Shown here: positions 51,078 through 60,265 of the stretch, piece by piece
Layout: each line of letters opens with the position of its first letter
How positions within the stretch are numbered: the stretch's first letter is position 1
From: Tenacibaculum lutimaris
GTDB lineage: Bacteria; Bacteroidota; Bacteroidia; Flavobacteriales; Flavobacteriaceae
Length of the DNA stretch: 64,000 nucleotides
Assembly (NCBI RefSeq): GCF_003610735.1
Contig: NZ_RAQM01000009.1
Location: forward strand, 359,382 to 423,381
Direction: 5' to 3'
The notes under the pieces: model-generated
What the model was told of the DNA's origin: nothing
Database searches by the model: none
Seen by the model: the letters and a program-made list of their open reading frames with translations, nothing else
Made by a program: the position numbers and the translations under genes

Positions 51078-52469
51078 ATGAAAAAACTAGTACTTTTAGC
51101 CCTCATAGGAGTTACCATAATTTCATGTAAAAAAGAGGAACAAGCACCTGTAAAAGACTATCTGATTTTATCTGGTAAAGTTGAAAACTTTAAGCGAAGA
51201 GATATTACTTTATCTGGCTTTAAATTTGAGAAAAAAATAAAGTTTGATCGAGAAACTGGTTCTTTTGTTGATACCCTTAAAATTGACATAGATGGTTACT
51301 ACACTTTATTTTTCAATAAAACACCTATTAATTTATATCTAACAAAAACAGAAGATGCTGGTCTTGTATTTGATTATAAAAATGCAGACATTGTTAACTT
51401 TGAAGGTTCGCATGCAAACATTAATAGTTATTTATTAGAAAAGAGAAAAACTTGGTTTGAGGTATTAGAAAATGCGAATAAATACTTTGTTTTAGATGAA
51501 GAAAAATTCTTAGAGAAAACTGACGAGTATAAAGATGCAGTTACTGAACTTTCTATCTCTAAGCAATTACCTGCTGATTTCTTAAAGCAAGAAGTTAAAA
51601 ACATTGATTATGAATGTTTAAGAAACTTATATAATTACTCTGATTACCATATTACATTAACTGGTAACAAAGATTTTAAAGTTTCTGAAAACTTCCCTAA
51701 TCCTTTAGAGAACTTTAACTATAGTAATGGCAACGATTACGTACATTCTTACTTTTACAGAACCATGTTAGAAGATGAGCTTAATAAAATAGCTAAAGAA
51801 AAGAACAAAGAAGGCGAAGATTTATATTTAACTTATTTAGAAACTGTTCATACAGAAGTAACTGATACCGTTGCTAAAAATGATTTATTATATAAAAGTG
51901 CTCAAAATAGTATTACCTATACTAGTGATTTGAAAGAATTTTACAGAAAATTTATGGCTTACTCTACTAATGAAGCACATAAAAAAGAAATTACCAAAGA
52001 CTACGACCTTTTAAAAACCACTGCAAAAGGGCAACCTGCACCTAAATTTAAGGATTACGTTAATTATAACGGTGGTACAACTTCAATGGACGATTTATTA
52101 GGTAAAGGTAAGTATCTGTACATTGATGTTTGGGCTACATGGTGTGCTTTTTGTAAAAGAGAAATTCCTTTATTAAAAAGATTAGAACAAGAATACCACG
52201 GTAAAAACATTGAGTTTGTAAGTATTAATGTTGATGATAAAGGAAACGATGAAAAATGGAAAGAAACAATCCAAGATAGAGAAATGACTGGTATACAGTT
52301 AATGGCAGGTGATAGTCACTTAAAATTAGACTGGGCTCAAAACTTCTTAATTAAAGGATTACCAAGATTTATCTTAATCGATCCTAACGGAAACATTGTA
52401 AGTCCTAATGCTCCTGCACCATCTGAAGGCGAAAAATTAATCAATATGTTTGATGAATTAGGAATATAA
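51078..52469 (+). CDS. TlpA-like thioredoxin-fold lipoprotein with N-terminal DUF4369-like domain
   Basis: 463 residues. Lipoprotein signal with lipobox IISC at residue 17. The N-terminal beta-rich part (about 28-110: LSGKVENFKRRDITLSG) resembles the domain usually paired with TlpA-like proteins in Bacteroidota. A helical linker follows, then the C-terminal thioredoxin domain with active-site WATWCAFCKREIP and the cis-proline in GLPRF. It probably exchanges thiols in proteins of the periplasm. The CAFC dipeptide (Ala-Phe) is less usual than CxPC. Bounded by a good promoter and terminator. Confidence 0.88.
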   Translation: MKKLVLLALIGVTIISCKKEEQAPVKDYLILSGKVENFKRRDITLSGFKFEKKIKFDRETGSFVDTLKIDIDGYYTLFFNKTPINLYLTKTEDAGLVFDYKNADIVNFEGSHANINSYLLEKRKTWFEVLENANKYFVLDEEKFLEKTDEYKDAVTELSISKQLPADFLKQEVKNIDYECLRNLYNYSDYHITLTGNKDFKVSENFPNPLENFNYSNGNDYVHSYFYRTMLEDELNKIAKEKNKEGEDLYLTYLETVHTEVTDTVAKNDLLYKSAQNSITYTSDLKEFYRKFMAYSTNEAHKKEITKDYDLLKTTAKGQPAPKFKDYVNYNGGTTSMDDLLGKGKYLYIDVWATWCAFCKREIPLLKRLEQEYHGKNIEFVSINVDDKGNDEKWKETIQDREMTGIQLMAGDSHLKLDWAQNFLIKGLPRFILIDPNGNIVSPNAPAPSEGEKLINMFDELGI

Positions 52470-52484
52470 TCAAACCATATATAC

Positions 52485-52518
52485 AAAAAAAAGCCGCTAA
52501 AATTAGCGGCTTTTTTTG
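52485..52518. terminator. Bidirectional terminator
   Basis: AAGCCGCTAA (52491-52500) pairs with TTAGCGGCTT (52503-52512), with A-run and T-run on either side. It serves both the TlpA-like gene and the convergent AIM24 gene. Confidence 0.85.
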
Positions 52519-52529
52519 TAGTTTATTTT

Positions 52530-53330
52530 CTAAAATCGATTATCTCCGTCTAAAAGATTACCTAAGCCTCCTAAAACACTTCCTTCTCCTCTATCTCCTT
52601 TCCCTGTTTGAGGCGCCATAGCTAACACCCTACCTGCTAATCTACTAAACGGTAACGATTGAATGTATACTATACCAGGACCTTTAAGTGTCGCAAAGAA
52701 CAATCCTTCACCTCCAAAAATGGTGTTTTTTATACCACCTACAAATTCAATATCATAATCAACATCTTGGGTAAAACCTACAATACAACCTGTATCAACT
52801 TTTAAAACTTCACCAGGTTGTAATACTTTTTTAGCCATCGTACCTCCTGCATGCACAAAACCAATACCATCACCTTCCATTTTTTGCATAATAAATCCTT
52901 CACCACCAAATAATCCTCTTCCTAAGCGTTTTGAAAACTCAATTCCTATAGACACACCTTTCGCTGCACATAAAAAAGCATCTTTCTGACAAATAAACTT
53001 ACCTCCAAACTCAGTTAAATCAATAGGAATAATCTTTCCAGGATATGGTGAAGCAAAAGAAACTTGTTTTTTCCCTTGACCTTCATTTGTAAACACCGTC
53101 ATAAATAAACTCTCACCTGTTAAGATTCGTTTTCCTGCGGAAAAAATCTTTCCTAATAATCCTTTTTCTTGATTTGAACCATCTCCAAAAATGGTATTCA
53201 TTCCTACACCAGAATCCATCATCATAAAGCTACCACTCTCAGCAACTACTCCTTCTTGTGGATCTAATTCTATTTCTACATACTGCATTTCTTCTCCAAA
53301 AATGCGATAATCTATTTCGTGTGCATTCAT
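52530..53330 (-). CDS. AIM24/TIGR00266-family protein
   Basis: 266 residues, three repeats of an all-beta unit. Landmarks are [61 protein letters not shown] and [13 protein letters not shown], all characteristic of the family. It is related to a fungal mitochondrial protein; in bacteria the role is unknown. The beta-superhelix may act as a scaffold. No signal peptide. Starts 36 bases downstream of the class D beta-lactamase-like gene on the same strand. Confidence 0.88.
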   Translation of the reverse strand: MNAHEIDYRIFGEEMQYVEIELDPQEGVVAESGSFMMMDSGVGMNTIFGDGSNQEKGLLGKIFSAGKRILTGESLFMTVFTNEGQGKKQVSFASPYPGKIIPIDLTEFGGKFICQKDAFLCAAKGVSIGIEFSKRLGRGLFGGEGFIMQKMEGDGIGFVHAGGTMAKKVLQPGEVLKVDTGCIVGFTQDVDYDIEFVGGIKNTIFGGEGLFFATLKGPGIVYIQSLPFSRLAGRVLAMAPQTGKGDRGEGSVLGGLGNLLDGDNRF

Positions 53331-53366
53331 AATTTTTTGTTTTTATACTATAAGAAGAGTTTTTTA

Positions 53367-54221
53367 CTATTTTGTTACAAACAATTCATTTTCTCCTACT
53401 ATTTTTAGCTCTTTTAAGGCTTTAAAAGTTACTTCTTTCCTTTCTTTACTAAAAAGCTTCATGTCAAAACTCTTTTTTGGAACTACATTTGTTGCAAAGA
53501 AATAAGCATTATTTTGAACTAAGATATAACCTACAAACCATCCATTATTTTCTTCACCTCTAACAGACCAACCTGTTTTTCCTCTCAGTACATACTGGTT
53601 ATGTTTAGAGATTATCATCATCTTTTTAACAATACTATCGGTTCGATTAGAAATTGGTAATTCAGAATTATACAATCTTTTTAAAAAATCAATTTGTTCA
53701 AACTGATTGATCTTCGATTTTCCTTCTAACCAAAAATTATCTAATGTTATTTCATCTACATCCATTGAACCAAAATTAAGCTTTGTTAAACTGGATTTCA
53801 TTCTTTCTACTCCAATTTTTCTAGCTACTTCTTGGTAACAAGGAACACAAGAATACTGAAAAGCCTCTTTAAATGTTAAATCTTGCTCCCAAGCTTTTAG
53901 ATATCTAGGTTCTCCATTCCATTTAAAAATTACACTATCATTCTTTACTACTCCAGTTTCTAAAGCAATGATAGAATTCGGAATTTTAAATGTTGATGCT
54001 GGTAAATTTCCTACTTTACACCAATCAAAATTATTAGAATAATACACATCTTTATGCAAATCATAAACCAGTATAGCTCCTTCTAGTTTTGTAACATCAA
54101 GTATTTCTTGAAACTGATTATTGACTACAAACTTTGCTTCAACTTTCTCTTTTTTGCTCTTTTCTTCGCTCTTACAAGAAAACAGTAGCACTATAATTAT
54201 AAAAAAATAATTAAATTTCAT
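53367..54221 (-). CDS. Class D (OXA-type) beta-lactamase-like lipoprotein
   Basis: 284 residues. Lipoprotein lipobox FSC at residues 14-16. Serine acylation motif S76-T77-F78-K79 in PASTFKIPNS; S124-C125-V126 (SxV) in YSCVP; the usual YGN is FGS here (150-152 in NFGSMD); and K215-T216-G217 (KTG) in RGKTGW. DNFWLEG and the following EQIDFLKRLY also match the class. A second cysteine (C128) lies near SxV. The altered YGN motif may change its spectrum or weaken activity. It is chromosomal and shows no transposon near it. Whether it gives resistance is not visible here. Confidence 0.9.
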   Translation of the reverse strand: MKFNYFFIIIVLLFSCKSEEKSKKEKVEAKFVVNNQFQEILDVTKLEGAILVYDLHKDVYYSNNFDWCKVGNLPASTFKIPNSIIALETGVVKNDSVIFKWNGEPRYLKAWEQDLTFKEAFQYSCVPCYQEVARKIGVERMKSSLTKLNFGSMDVDEITLDNFWLEGKSKINQFEQIDFLKRLYNSELPISNRTDSIVKKMMIISKHNQYVLRGKTGWSVRGEENNGWFVGYILVQNNAYFFATNVVPKKSFDMKLFSKERKEVTFKALKELKIVGENELFVTK

Positions 54222-54228
54222 TCACAAA

Positions 54229-54705
54229 CTAATTTTTAACCTTCAAACTCCATTCATATTCAAACTTCGATACCGAAATACCTTCCTTATTAAAACCTTC
54301 TGCAGTAACAATCACTGTTTGTCCTTCACTTGTTTCAATTGCTTTTTGAATCGTTTCTCTTATTAATTGTCCTTGATTACATTCAAAGCGTATTTTTCCT
54401 GTTGCCTTTTTTGTAAAAGTTCCGTTCATGTTAGTAACTAACATTGAAATTTTTCTGTTTGATGCAGCGATTTCTTTCATTACCAAAACTCCTGTTGCTA
54501 ATTCAGATGCCATTCCTTGTACCGCCCAAAACATCGACTTAAACGGATTTTGATTTACCCATTTGTAGGTAACTTTTACTTCAGCAGTATCATCAGTAAG
54601 TGATTTTAAACGTACCCCAGTAAAAAAAGCTGAGGGTAATTTAAAAAATAAAAAAGCATTAACTTTTCTAGGTGTAAACTTCATTTTTTCAGTATTTACA
54701 GGCAA
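54229..54705 (-). CDS. DUF4442/hotdog-fold thioesterase-like protein
   Basis: 158 residues; an ATG seven codons in (MKFTPRK) is the more likely start since the first codons lack any structure. Hotdog features: PSAFFTGVRLKSL, VTYKWVNQNPFKSMFWAVQGMASELATG and the C-terminal FEYEWSLK strand. Relatives without the catalytic aspartate may bind but not cleave acyl-CoA. Function unknown. It lies 7 bases before the beta-lactamase gene on the same strand, so the two form an operon. Confidence 0.78.
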   Translation of the reverse strand: MPVNTEKMKFTPRKVNAFLFFKLPSAFFTGVRLKSLTDDTAEVKVTYKWVNQNPFKSMFWAVQGMASELATGVLVMKEIAASNRKISMLVTNMNGTFTKKATGKIRFECNQGQLIRETIQKAIETSEGQTVIVTAEGFNKEGISVSKFEYEWSLKVKN

Positions 54706-54772
54706 TGTACGGCTTTTTATCCAATTATTTCTCTTTAAATAAATGTTAAATTTTGTTAATTTTTAGTACTAT

Positions 54773-54807
54773 GTATTGCATAATACCTTTTAAAAGATAT
54801 ATATTTG
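54773..54807 (+). promoter_or_regulatory. Promoter with overlapping inverted repeat, likely PadR operator
   Basis: TTG at 54776-54778 is 21 bases before TATATTTG at 54800-54807. The inverted repeat GTATT-GCAT-AATAC (54773-54786) covers the -33 box, so a bound repressor would block polymerase. The second gene of the operon encodes a PadR protein. Binding is inferred. Confidence 0.5.
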
Positions 54808-54838
54808 TATTGTAAAGTATTATATAATTCGTTTTATT

Positions 54839-55267
54839 ATGCAACACAATAAACAAAATACCAATGCCTTTTTAATACATATATCTGCTTTTGCAGGATA
54901 TTTATTCCCACTAGGAAGTATTATTACTCCTTTAATTTTATGGCAAACCTTAAAAGAGAGAAGTACATTTTTAGATGACCACGGTAAAGAAGCTGTAAAC
55001 TTTAATATTAGTTTCGGGTTGTACATCTTTATTGTTAGCGCCTCTTTTATCCCATTCTTTTTTAGAAATGTAATGCACGGATTTAATGGAATTGACATTG
55101 ACTTTGGAGGACATCATGGATATGGAGGCCTATTCGGTTTTCTAGGTTTTGCTTCTTTAGCAGGACTTATATCAATTATAAAAATAGCATTGATAATTAT
55201 CGCTGCTATGAATGCTAATAAAGGTGAACGATACCATTACCCTTTTACAATAAAATTTATAAAATAA
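54839..55267 (+). CDS. DUF4870-family membrane protein
   Basis: 142 residues with three to four TM segments: AFAGYLFPLGSIITPLILW, NISFGLYIFIVSASFI and FLGFASLAGLISIIKIALIIIAA. FLDDHGKEAVNFNIS is the DUF4870 signature that follows the second helix. Its role is unknown; it belongs to operons with PadR and PspC-domain genes, as here. Located first behind a candidate self-regulated promoter. Confidence 0.88.
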   Translation: MQHNKQNTNAFLIHISAFAGYLFPLGSIITPLILWQTLKERSTFLDDHGKEAVNFNISFGLYIFIVSASFIPFFFRNVMHGFNGIDIDFGGHHGYGGLFGFLGFASLAGLISIIKIALIIIAAMNANKGERYHYPFTIKFIK

Positions 55268-55284
55268 CCCATAAACCGCATTAC

Positions 55285-55629
55285 ATGAAGATAGAAAACA
55301 CAAAAGCACAAATGCGTAAGGGTGTTTTAGAATATTGCATCTTATCCATTTTACAAAAAGGAGATGCTTATACCTCTGAGATACTCTCTAGCCTTAAAAG
55401 TGCAGAAATGATTGTGGTTGAAGGAACCATATATCCGTTGCTTACCCGCTTAAAAAACGCAGGATTACTAAGCTACAGATGGGAAGAATCAACCTCTGGA
55501 CCTCCTAGAAAATATTACGTACTCACCGAAAATGGCGGAATGTTTTTAAAAGAATTAGACAAAACATGGCATAATTTAGTAAACGCAGTAAACCAAGTAA
55601 CAAGTACAAAATCAACTAAAGATGAATAA
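55285..55629 (+). CDS. PadR-family transcriptional regulator
   Basis: 114 residues, class s2 PadR length. Winged helix: KGVLEYCILSILQKGDAYTSEILSSL, then IYPLLTRLKNAGLLSYRWEES and GPPRKYYVLTENG. PadR proteins repress targets as dimers until induced. The gene overlaps the PspC gene by 8 bases, so it probably controls its own operon through the GTATT/AATAC repeat at 54773. Confidence 0.93.
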   Translation: MKIENTKAQMRKGVLEYCILSILQKGDAYTSEILSSLKSAEMIVVEGTIYPLLTRLKNAGLLSYRWEESTSGPPRKYYVLTENGGMFLKELDKTWHNLVNAVNQVTSTKSTKDE

Positions 55630-57595
55630 GACAATAAATATAAACCTGGGCGGATTTTTCTTCCATATAGATGAAACTGCCTATCAGAAATTAAAACGAT
55701 ACTTAGACGCCATTGCTCGTTCGTTAAGTGACGATCCGCAAGGAAAAAATGAAATTATAGCAGATATTGAAGCTCGTATTAGCGAATTATTATCTGAAAG
55801 AATTACCGATGCTCGTCAAGTAGTAAATGAAAGCGATATTGAAGAAATTATTGCTATTATGGGGCAACCTGAAGATTATGCAGAAGCTGAAGAAGCATAT
55901 AACGAAAATACTTCTTACAGTTACAATAGAAACACCTCTAGTAAAAAAATGTTTAGAGATGGTGACGACAAATTTTTAGGAGGAGTTTGTTCTGGACTTG
56001 GGCACTATTTTAACATAGATGTTGTTTGGATTCGTTTAGCTTTTCTTATTCTAACCTTAGCTGGTTTCGGTTTTGGAATTATAGGGTACATCATCTTATG
56101 GGTATTATTACCAGAAGCTAAAACTACTTCTGAAAAATTACAAATGGAAGGTGAAGCTGTAAACATTGACAATATTGAAAAAAAAATTCGTAACGAATTT
56201 GATAACTTATCATCAAAGGTAAAGGAAGGCGCCCATGATTTATCGGATAAAATTTCGAATGCTGATTACCAAAAGCTACGTAACCAAACTAAATCAGGAT
56301 TACAAGATTTTTTAGACACAATGGGTAAAATATTACTAACACTATTCAAAGTGTTCGGTAAATTCATGGGCGTTTTATTAATTTTCATTGCAGGTATTAC
56401 TATTATTTCATTATTGCTAGGTTTATTCTCTGTAGGAAGCTTAGAAATTTTAAACTTCGATGGAGATATAGTTCAATATCCACCATTCTTCTATGATTCG
56501 GTAATGCCTAAATGGTTATTAATGACCTTTTTGTTTTTCTTAATCGGTATTCCTTTTATGGTCTTATTTATTTTGGGATTACGAATTTTATCTCCGAATA
56601 TTAAAAAGTTAAGTACGGCTACTATTTTAACCTTATTCGGCTTATGGTTAATCTCATTATTAGCAATAGGTTTTACAGGTATAGAGTTTGCTACATCTCA
56701 TGCTTATGATGGTACACATGTTACTAAACATAGTATTACCTACAACCAGCAAGAACCTTTAAAGATTCGAGTTGTTAACGATGATAATATTCATTACCTA
56801 CATAATTTACGAAATCGTGATAACGCGATGTTGGTGAATATTGATGATAAAGAACTAAAGTATTCTAACAATATTAATATTGATGTTCGTAAAAGTGAAA
56901 CTGATAGCGCATATATTGAAATTAAAAAAACATCTGAAGGAAAAAAGCGTAATGATGCAAACAATAATGCAGAAGCTATAAAATATGCTTATAAAAGCGA
57001 TAACAATACTATTGTTTTTGACGCCTTCTTTTTAAGTGCTTTTAAAAACATTTGGAAAGATGAAGAGATAAATGCAATAATATACATTCCTGAAGGAACA
57101 ACTATATATTTTGAAGGATCGTCTCGTAACTTTTTAGATGATGTAAAAAACGTTCAAAACGTATACGATCGTGACATGGCTAACCACCATTTCAAAATGA
57201 CATCTAAAGGTTTTGATTGTTTAGATTGTGATGAGGAAGACATTAATAATGAAGATTCTGATGATTGGGATTCTGATAATGATGATGAAGTAAGTTTCTT
57301 ATTTGATAGTACAATTAATAATGTAAAAGCTGAATTTATCATTTCAAAAAACACTACTGAAGATGAACTTAACAAATTAATTGACTGGTTTAAAGATCGT
57401 AAAAACATAGATATTGATATTGTTGATTCAAAATTTAATAGTGATAAAACAATTAATAACCTTGTTTTAGAAATTGATTGTAACGATGGCTATGTAGGTA
57501 GTATAAAAATTTCAAACGGTACATTAGATGATATATCAAAAGGTTTCCGTAGGCTGTATAATGAAGAAGGAGCTTTGAGCTTTAAAACTTGGTAA
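55622..57595 (+). CDS. PspC-domain membrane protein with C-terminal beta-rich region
   Basis: 657 residues. An N-terminal SHOCT/HTH-like region (FFHIDETAYQKLKRYLDAIARSL) precedes the PspC domain at about 103-168 (FLGGVCSGLGHYFNIDVVW, then two TM helices). Further TM helices occur at about 235-268, 297-323 and 333-355. The long C-terminal part (from 370) is acidic and probably extracytosolic or periplasmic (NNEDSDDWDSDNDDE). Such PspC proteins are tied to envelope stress responses, often with PadR and DUF4870 genes. The trigger is unknown. Confidence 0.9.
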   Translation: MNKTININLGGFFFHIDETAYQKLKRYLDAIARSLSDDPQGKNEIIADIEARISELLSERITDARQVVNESDIEEIIAIMGQPEDYAEAEEAYNENTSYSYNRNTSSKKMFRDGDDKFLGGVCSGLGHYFNIDVVWIRLAFLILTLAGFGFGIIGYIILWVLLPEAKTTSEKLQMEGEAVNIDNIEKKIRNEFDNLSSKVKEGAHDLSDKISNADYQKLRNQTKSGLQDFLDTMGKILLTLFKVFGKFMGVLLIFIAGITIISLLLGLFSVGSLEILNFDGDIVQYPPFFYDSVMPKWLLMTFLFFLIGIPFMVLFILGLRILSPNIKKLSTATILTLFGLWLISLLAIGFTGIEFATSHAYDGTHVTKHSITYNQQEPLKIRVVNDDNIHYLHNLRNRDNAMLVNIDDKELKYSNNINIDVRKSETDSAYIEIKKTSEGKKRNDANNNAEAIKYAYKSDNNTIVFDAFFLSAFKNIWKDEEINAIIYIPEGTTIYFEGSSRNFLDDVKNVQNVYDRDMANHHFKMTSKGFDCLDCDEEDINNEDSDDWDSDNDDEVSFLFDSTINNVKAEFIISKNTTEDELNKLIDWFKDRKNIDIDIVDSKFNSDKTINNLVLEIDCNDGYVGSIKISNGTLDDISKGFRRLYNEEGALSFKTW

Positions 57596-57614
57596 ACGCA
57601 TAAACTGAAAAACT

Positions 57615-58121
57615 ATGAACGATTTATTTGACTTCTTCTTTAAGGGTAACTTTTTTATGAAAATAGTTACCCTGCTATACACACTCTTACTATCATGGGT
57701 AATGAATGGACAAGTACAAGAAATTCCAAACTATAAACCTGTTGACATTGACTTGCACAAGCAAATTGTAAAAATGGATAGTATATTCTTTAACGCTTAC
57801 AATACTTGTGACATGAAAACACAGTCTGATATTTTAAGTGATGATATTGAGTTCTTTCATGACAAAGGAGGCTTATCTACTTCAAAAAGTGAAATTATAG
57901 CCGCTACAGAAAGAAATATTTGTGGTAAGGTTACTCGTACATTAATAGAAGGAAGTATTGAAGTATATCCTATTAATAAATATGGGGCAGTCCAAATAGG
58001 TTATCATAAGTTTTTTAATAATAGAGAACCTAACGCTAAATCTATCCCTAGTAAATTTATTGCTATCTGGAAAAAAGAAAACGCAAAGTGGTTAATAACA
58101 AAAGTTATTAGCCTGCATTAA
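57615..58121 (+). CDS. Exported DUF4440/NTF2-like protein
   Basis: 168 residues with a hydrophobic leader (FFMKIVTLLYTLLLSWVMNGQ); the ATG at 57657 (MKIVTLL) may be the true start since it opens directly on the leader. The NTF2-like domain (MDSIFFNAYNTCDMKTQSDILSDDIEFFHDKGGL, ending AKWLITKVISLH) is of the DUF4440 type. The cone-shaped fold usually binds or turns over small molecules, but no active site is evident. Last gene of the PadR operon, 19 bases after PspC. Confidence 0.8.
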   Translation: MNDLFDFFFKGNFFMKIVTLLYTLLLSWVMNGQVQEIPNYKPVDIDLHKQIVKMDSIFFNAYNTCDMKTQSDILSDDIEFFHDKGGLSTSKSEIIAATERNICGKVTRTLIEGSIEVYPINKYGAVQIGYHKFFNNREPNAKSIPSKFIAIWKKENAKWLITKVISLH

Positions 58122-58196
58122 CATATAATTGATTTTAAAAACATTAGTTCATTGGTTAGCTAACTCCGATGACACTAATACTTGGTTTTATTAGTT

Positions 58197-58228
58197 AAGC
58201 CAAAGCTGTACAGCTTTGGCTTTTTCTT
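58197..58228 (+). terminator. Terminator of the DUF4870-PadR-PspC-DUF4440 operon
   Basis: AGCCAAAGCTGT is followed at once by its perfect inverse complement ACAGCTTTGGCT (58198-58221) and then by T-rich sequence. Confidence 0.85.
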
Positions 58229-58262
58229 TATATAAACTCAATAATAAAAATGCTAAAACACA

Positions 58263-58270
58263 TATCTTTG
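58263..58270 (+). promoter_or_regulatory. Candidate -7 box of the antiporter gene
   Basis: TATCTTTG at 58263-58270 fits TAnnTTTG, 18 bases before the ATG. No TTTG occurs 19-20 bases upstream. Confidence 0.45.
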
Positions 58271-58287
58271 TGTAAAACATTTCTTGC

Positions 58288-59748
58288 ATGAATTTAACTA
58301 TTGAAAATATTTTATTAATAGGATCTGTTTTACTTTTAATAAGTATTATAGTTGGAAAAACATCCTATAAATTTGGGGTTCCAACTCTTTTGCTGTTTTT
58401 AAGCATTGGAATGCTTGCTGGATCTGATGGTGTTGGTGGTATTATTTTTGACGATCCAAAAGCTGCACAATTTATAGGAATTGTTTCTTTAAATTTTATT
58501 CTATTTTCTGGTGGTTTAGACACTAATTGGAAAGCTGTAAAACCTATACTCAAAGAAGGATTAGTACTTTCTACTTTAGGAGTATTGCTTACTGCTGTTT
58601 CTTTGGGCCTCTTCGTATGGAATGTTACCAATTTTACAATTTACGAAAGCTTACTACTAGGTGCTATTGTTTCTTCTACCGATGCAGCTGCTGTATTCTC
58701 TATTTTACGCTCTAAAAACTTAGCATTAAGAGAAAACTTACGCCCCACTTTAGAGTTAGAAAGTGGTAGTAACGACCCCATGGCTTACGTATTAACTATC
58801 GCTTTTTTAACGTTGGTAACCCATCAAGATCAAAGTTTAACCTCTATAATACCTTTATTTTTACAACAAATGATATTTGGTGCTATTGCTGGTTTTTTAT
58901 TTGGTATACTTAGTAAAAAAATAATAAACTCAATTAAACTTGACTTTGAAGGATTGTATCCTGTTTTGGTTATTGCTCTTATGTTTATTACTTTTTCATT
59001 TACAGATTTTATAGGTGGTAATGGCTTTTTAGCTATTTATATTTGTGCTGTTTACTTAGGAAATCAAAACTTAATTCATAAAAAAACTATTTTAAAAATG
59101 TTTGATGGATTAGCTTGGTTAATGCAAATTGTACTATTCTTAACCTTAGGGTTACTTGTTTTTCCTTCACAAATTGTTCCTTACATTGGTATTGGACTTA
59201 TTATTTCGCTCTTCTTAATTTTTATTGCTCGCCCTGTGGGAGTTTTTATTAGTTTGCTTTTTTTTAAAATGAAGTTAAGAAGACGTTTTTATATTTCGTG
59301 GGTTGGTTTACGTGGCGCTGTTCCTATAGTGTTTGCTACCTACCCTCTTTTAGCTGGTATAGATAAAGCTAATATTATTTTTAATATTGTATTTTTTATA
59401 TCGGTTACTTCTATTTTAATACAAGGTACAACGCTTAGTATTGTTGCAAAATGGTTAAACGTTGCTTTGCCTGAAGAAACAAAAAGATTGAGTGCCACCG
59501 ATATGCTATTAGAAGAAAACCCGAAAGCTCTAATGCAAGAAATTACAATTACAGAATCATGCAAATCGGCAAATAAAAAAATTGTAGAATTAGATTTTCC
59601 TAAAAACGCTATTATAGCCTTGATAAAAAGAGAGGGTAATTATATAACTCCTAATGGTTCAACTACGATAAATGTTGCTGACACTTTGATTGTTCTTGCT
59701 GATAAACCTAGTATTTTTAAAGAAATTAATGAAAGCCTTAAAAATTAA
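58288..59748 (+). CDS. CPA1-type K+/H+ or Na+/H+ antiporter (NhaP/CvrA-like)
   Basis: 486 residues with about 12 TM helices. The transport core shows GLDTNWKAVKPILKEGL, STDAAAVFSILR, ESGSNDPMAYVLT (the ND motif) and WVGLRGAVPIVFATYPL. The C-terminal TrkA_C/RCK-like tail (EITITESCKSANKKIVELDFPKNAIIALI) points to the NhaP2/CvrA group of K+/H+ antiporters, in which ion choice and regulation are set by the tail. The ion is not certain. Located between a terminator and an isolated secreted gene. Confidence 0.92.
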   Translation: MNLTIENILLIGSVLLLISIIVGKTSYKFGVPTLLLFLSIGMLAGSDGVGGIIFDDPKAAQFIGIVSLNFILFSGGLDTNWKAVKPILKEGLVLSTLGVLLTAVSLGLFVWNVTNFTIYESLLLGAIVSSTDAAAVFSILRSKNLALRENLRPTLELESGSNDPMAYVLTIAFLTLVTHQDQSLTSIIPLFLQQMIFGAIAGFLFGILSKKIINSIKLDFEGLYPVLVIALMFITFSFTDFIGGNGFLAIYICAVYLGNQNLIHKKTILKMFDGLAWLMQIVLFLTLGLLVFPSQIVPYIGIGLIISLFLIFIARPVGVFISLLFFKMKLRRRFYISWVGLRGAVPIVFATYPLLAGIDKANIIFNIVFFISVTSILIQGTTLSIVAKWLNVALPEETKRLSATDMLLEENPKALMQEITITESCKSANKKIVELDFPKNAIIALIKREGNYITPNGSTTINVADTLIVLADKPSIFKEINESLKN

Positions 59749-59780
59749 CTAATAATTAGTTTTAATTTTAATTATTAAAG

Positions 59781-59788
59781 TAATTTTG
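59781..59788 (+). promoter_or_regulatory. Candidate -7 box next to a start codon (TAATTTTG)
   Basis: TAATTTTG at 59781-59788 ends four bases before the ATG at 59793, so the message would have no leader. TTTT occurs near the -33 place. Confidence 0.4.
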
Positions 59789-59792
59789 TAGC

Positions 59793-60164
59793 ATGAAAAA
59801 AATGTTGCGATTTTTGAGCGTCCTTTTTATTACAATGGTATATTTTTCTACCATTGGTTATACGCAAAAAGATCAATCTTTTTCTAGTGAGTTTAGCGAT
59901 CCAAACCCTTCTCATAAAGAATACAAACAAAAACTTTCTTCTAAGGGCGTAGAACATACCTCAGAGTCAGAAAACTTCACTAATTACTTTAATAACCTTC
60001 CTTCAAATAATGTAAAAAATACATTTTCTGAAATTGGTATTAATTTAAAATCTATTGAATTATCTTTCAACAGAAAATATCTTCAATATGTTTCTTTTTC
60101 AAGAAATATTTTAATAGCCTATAAAAAATCTGATTTAATATTTCCTTTCCATTATCATTGGTGA
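59793..60164 (+). CDS. Secreted protein of unknown function, 123 residues
   Basis: A signal peptide (MKKMLRFLSVLFITMVYFSTIGYTQ) is followed by a polar region (QKDQSFSSEFSDPNPSHKEYKQKLSSKG) and a hydrophobic C-terminal part. I recognise no family. It is separate from its neighbours by about 45 and 100 bases; a possible leaderless promoter precedes it. An ATG three codons in is an alternative start. The gene is supported by its signal peptide and by consistent length, not by homology. Confidence 0.6.
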   Translation: MKKMLRFLSVLFITMVYFSTIGYTQKDQSFSSEFSDPNPSHKEYKQKLSSKGVEHTSESENFTNYFNNLPSNNVKNTFSEIGINLKSIELSFNRKYLQYVSFSRNILIAYKKSDLIFPFHYHW

Positions 60165-60265
60165 GAACTTCATTAAGTTTTAACAAACAACTAATCAATC
60201 TTACTAAGAAAACACACTCTTTATAAACTAAAGAGTAAAACTTAATGTAATTAATTTAAAAATAA

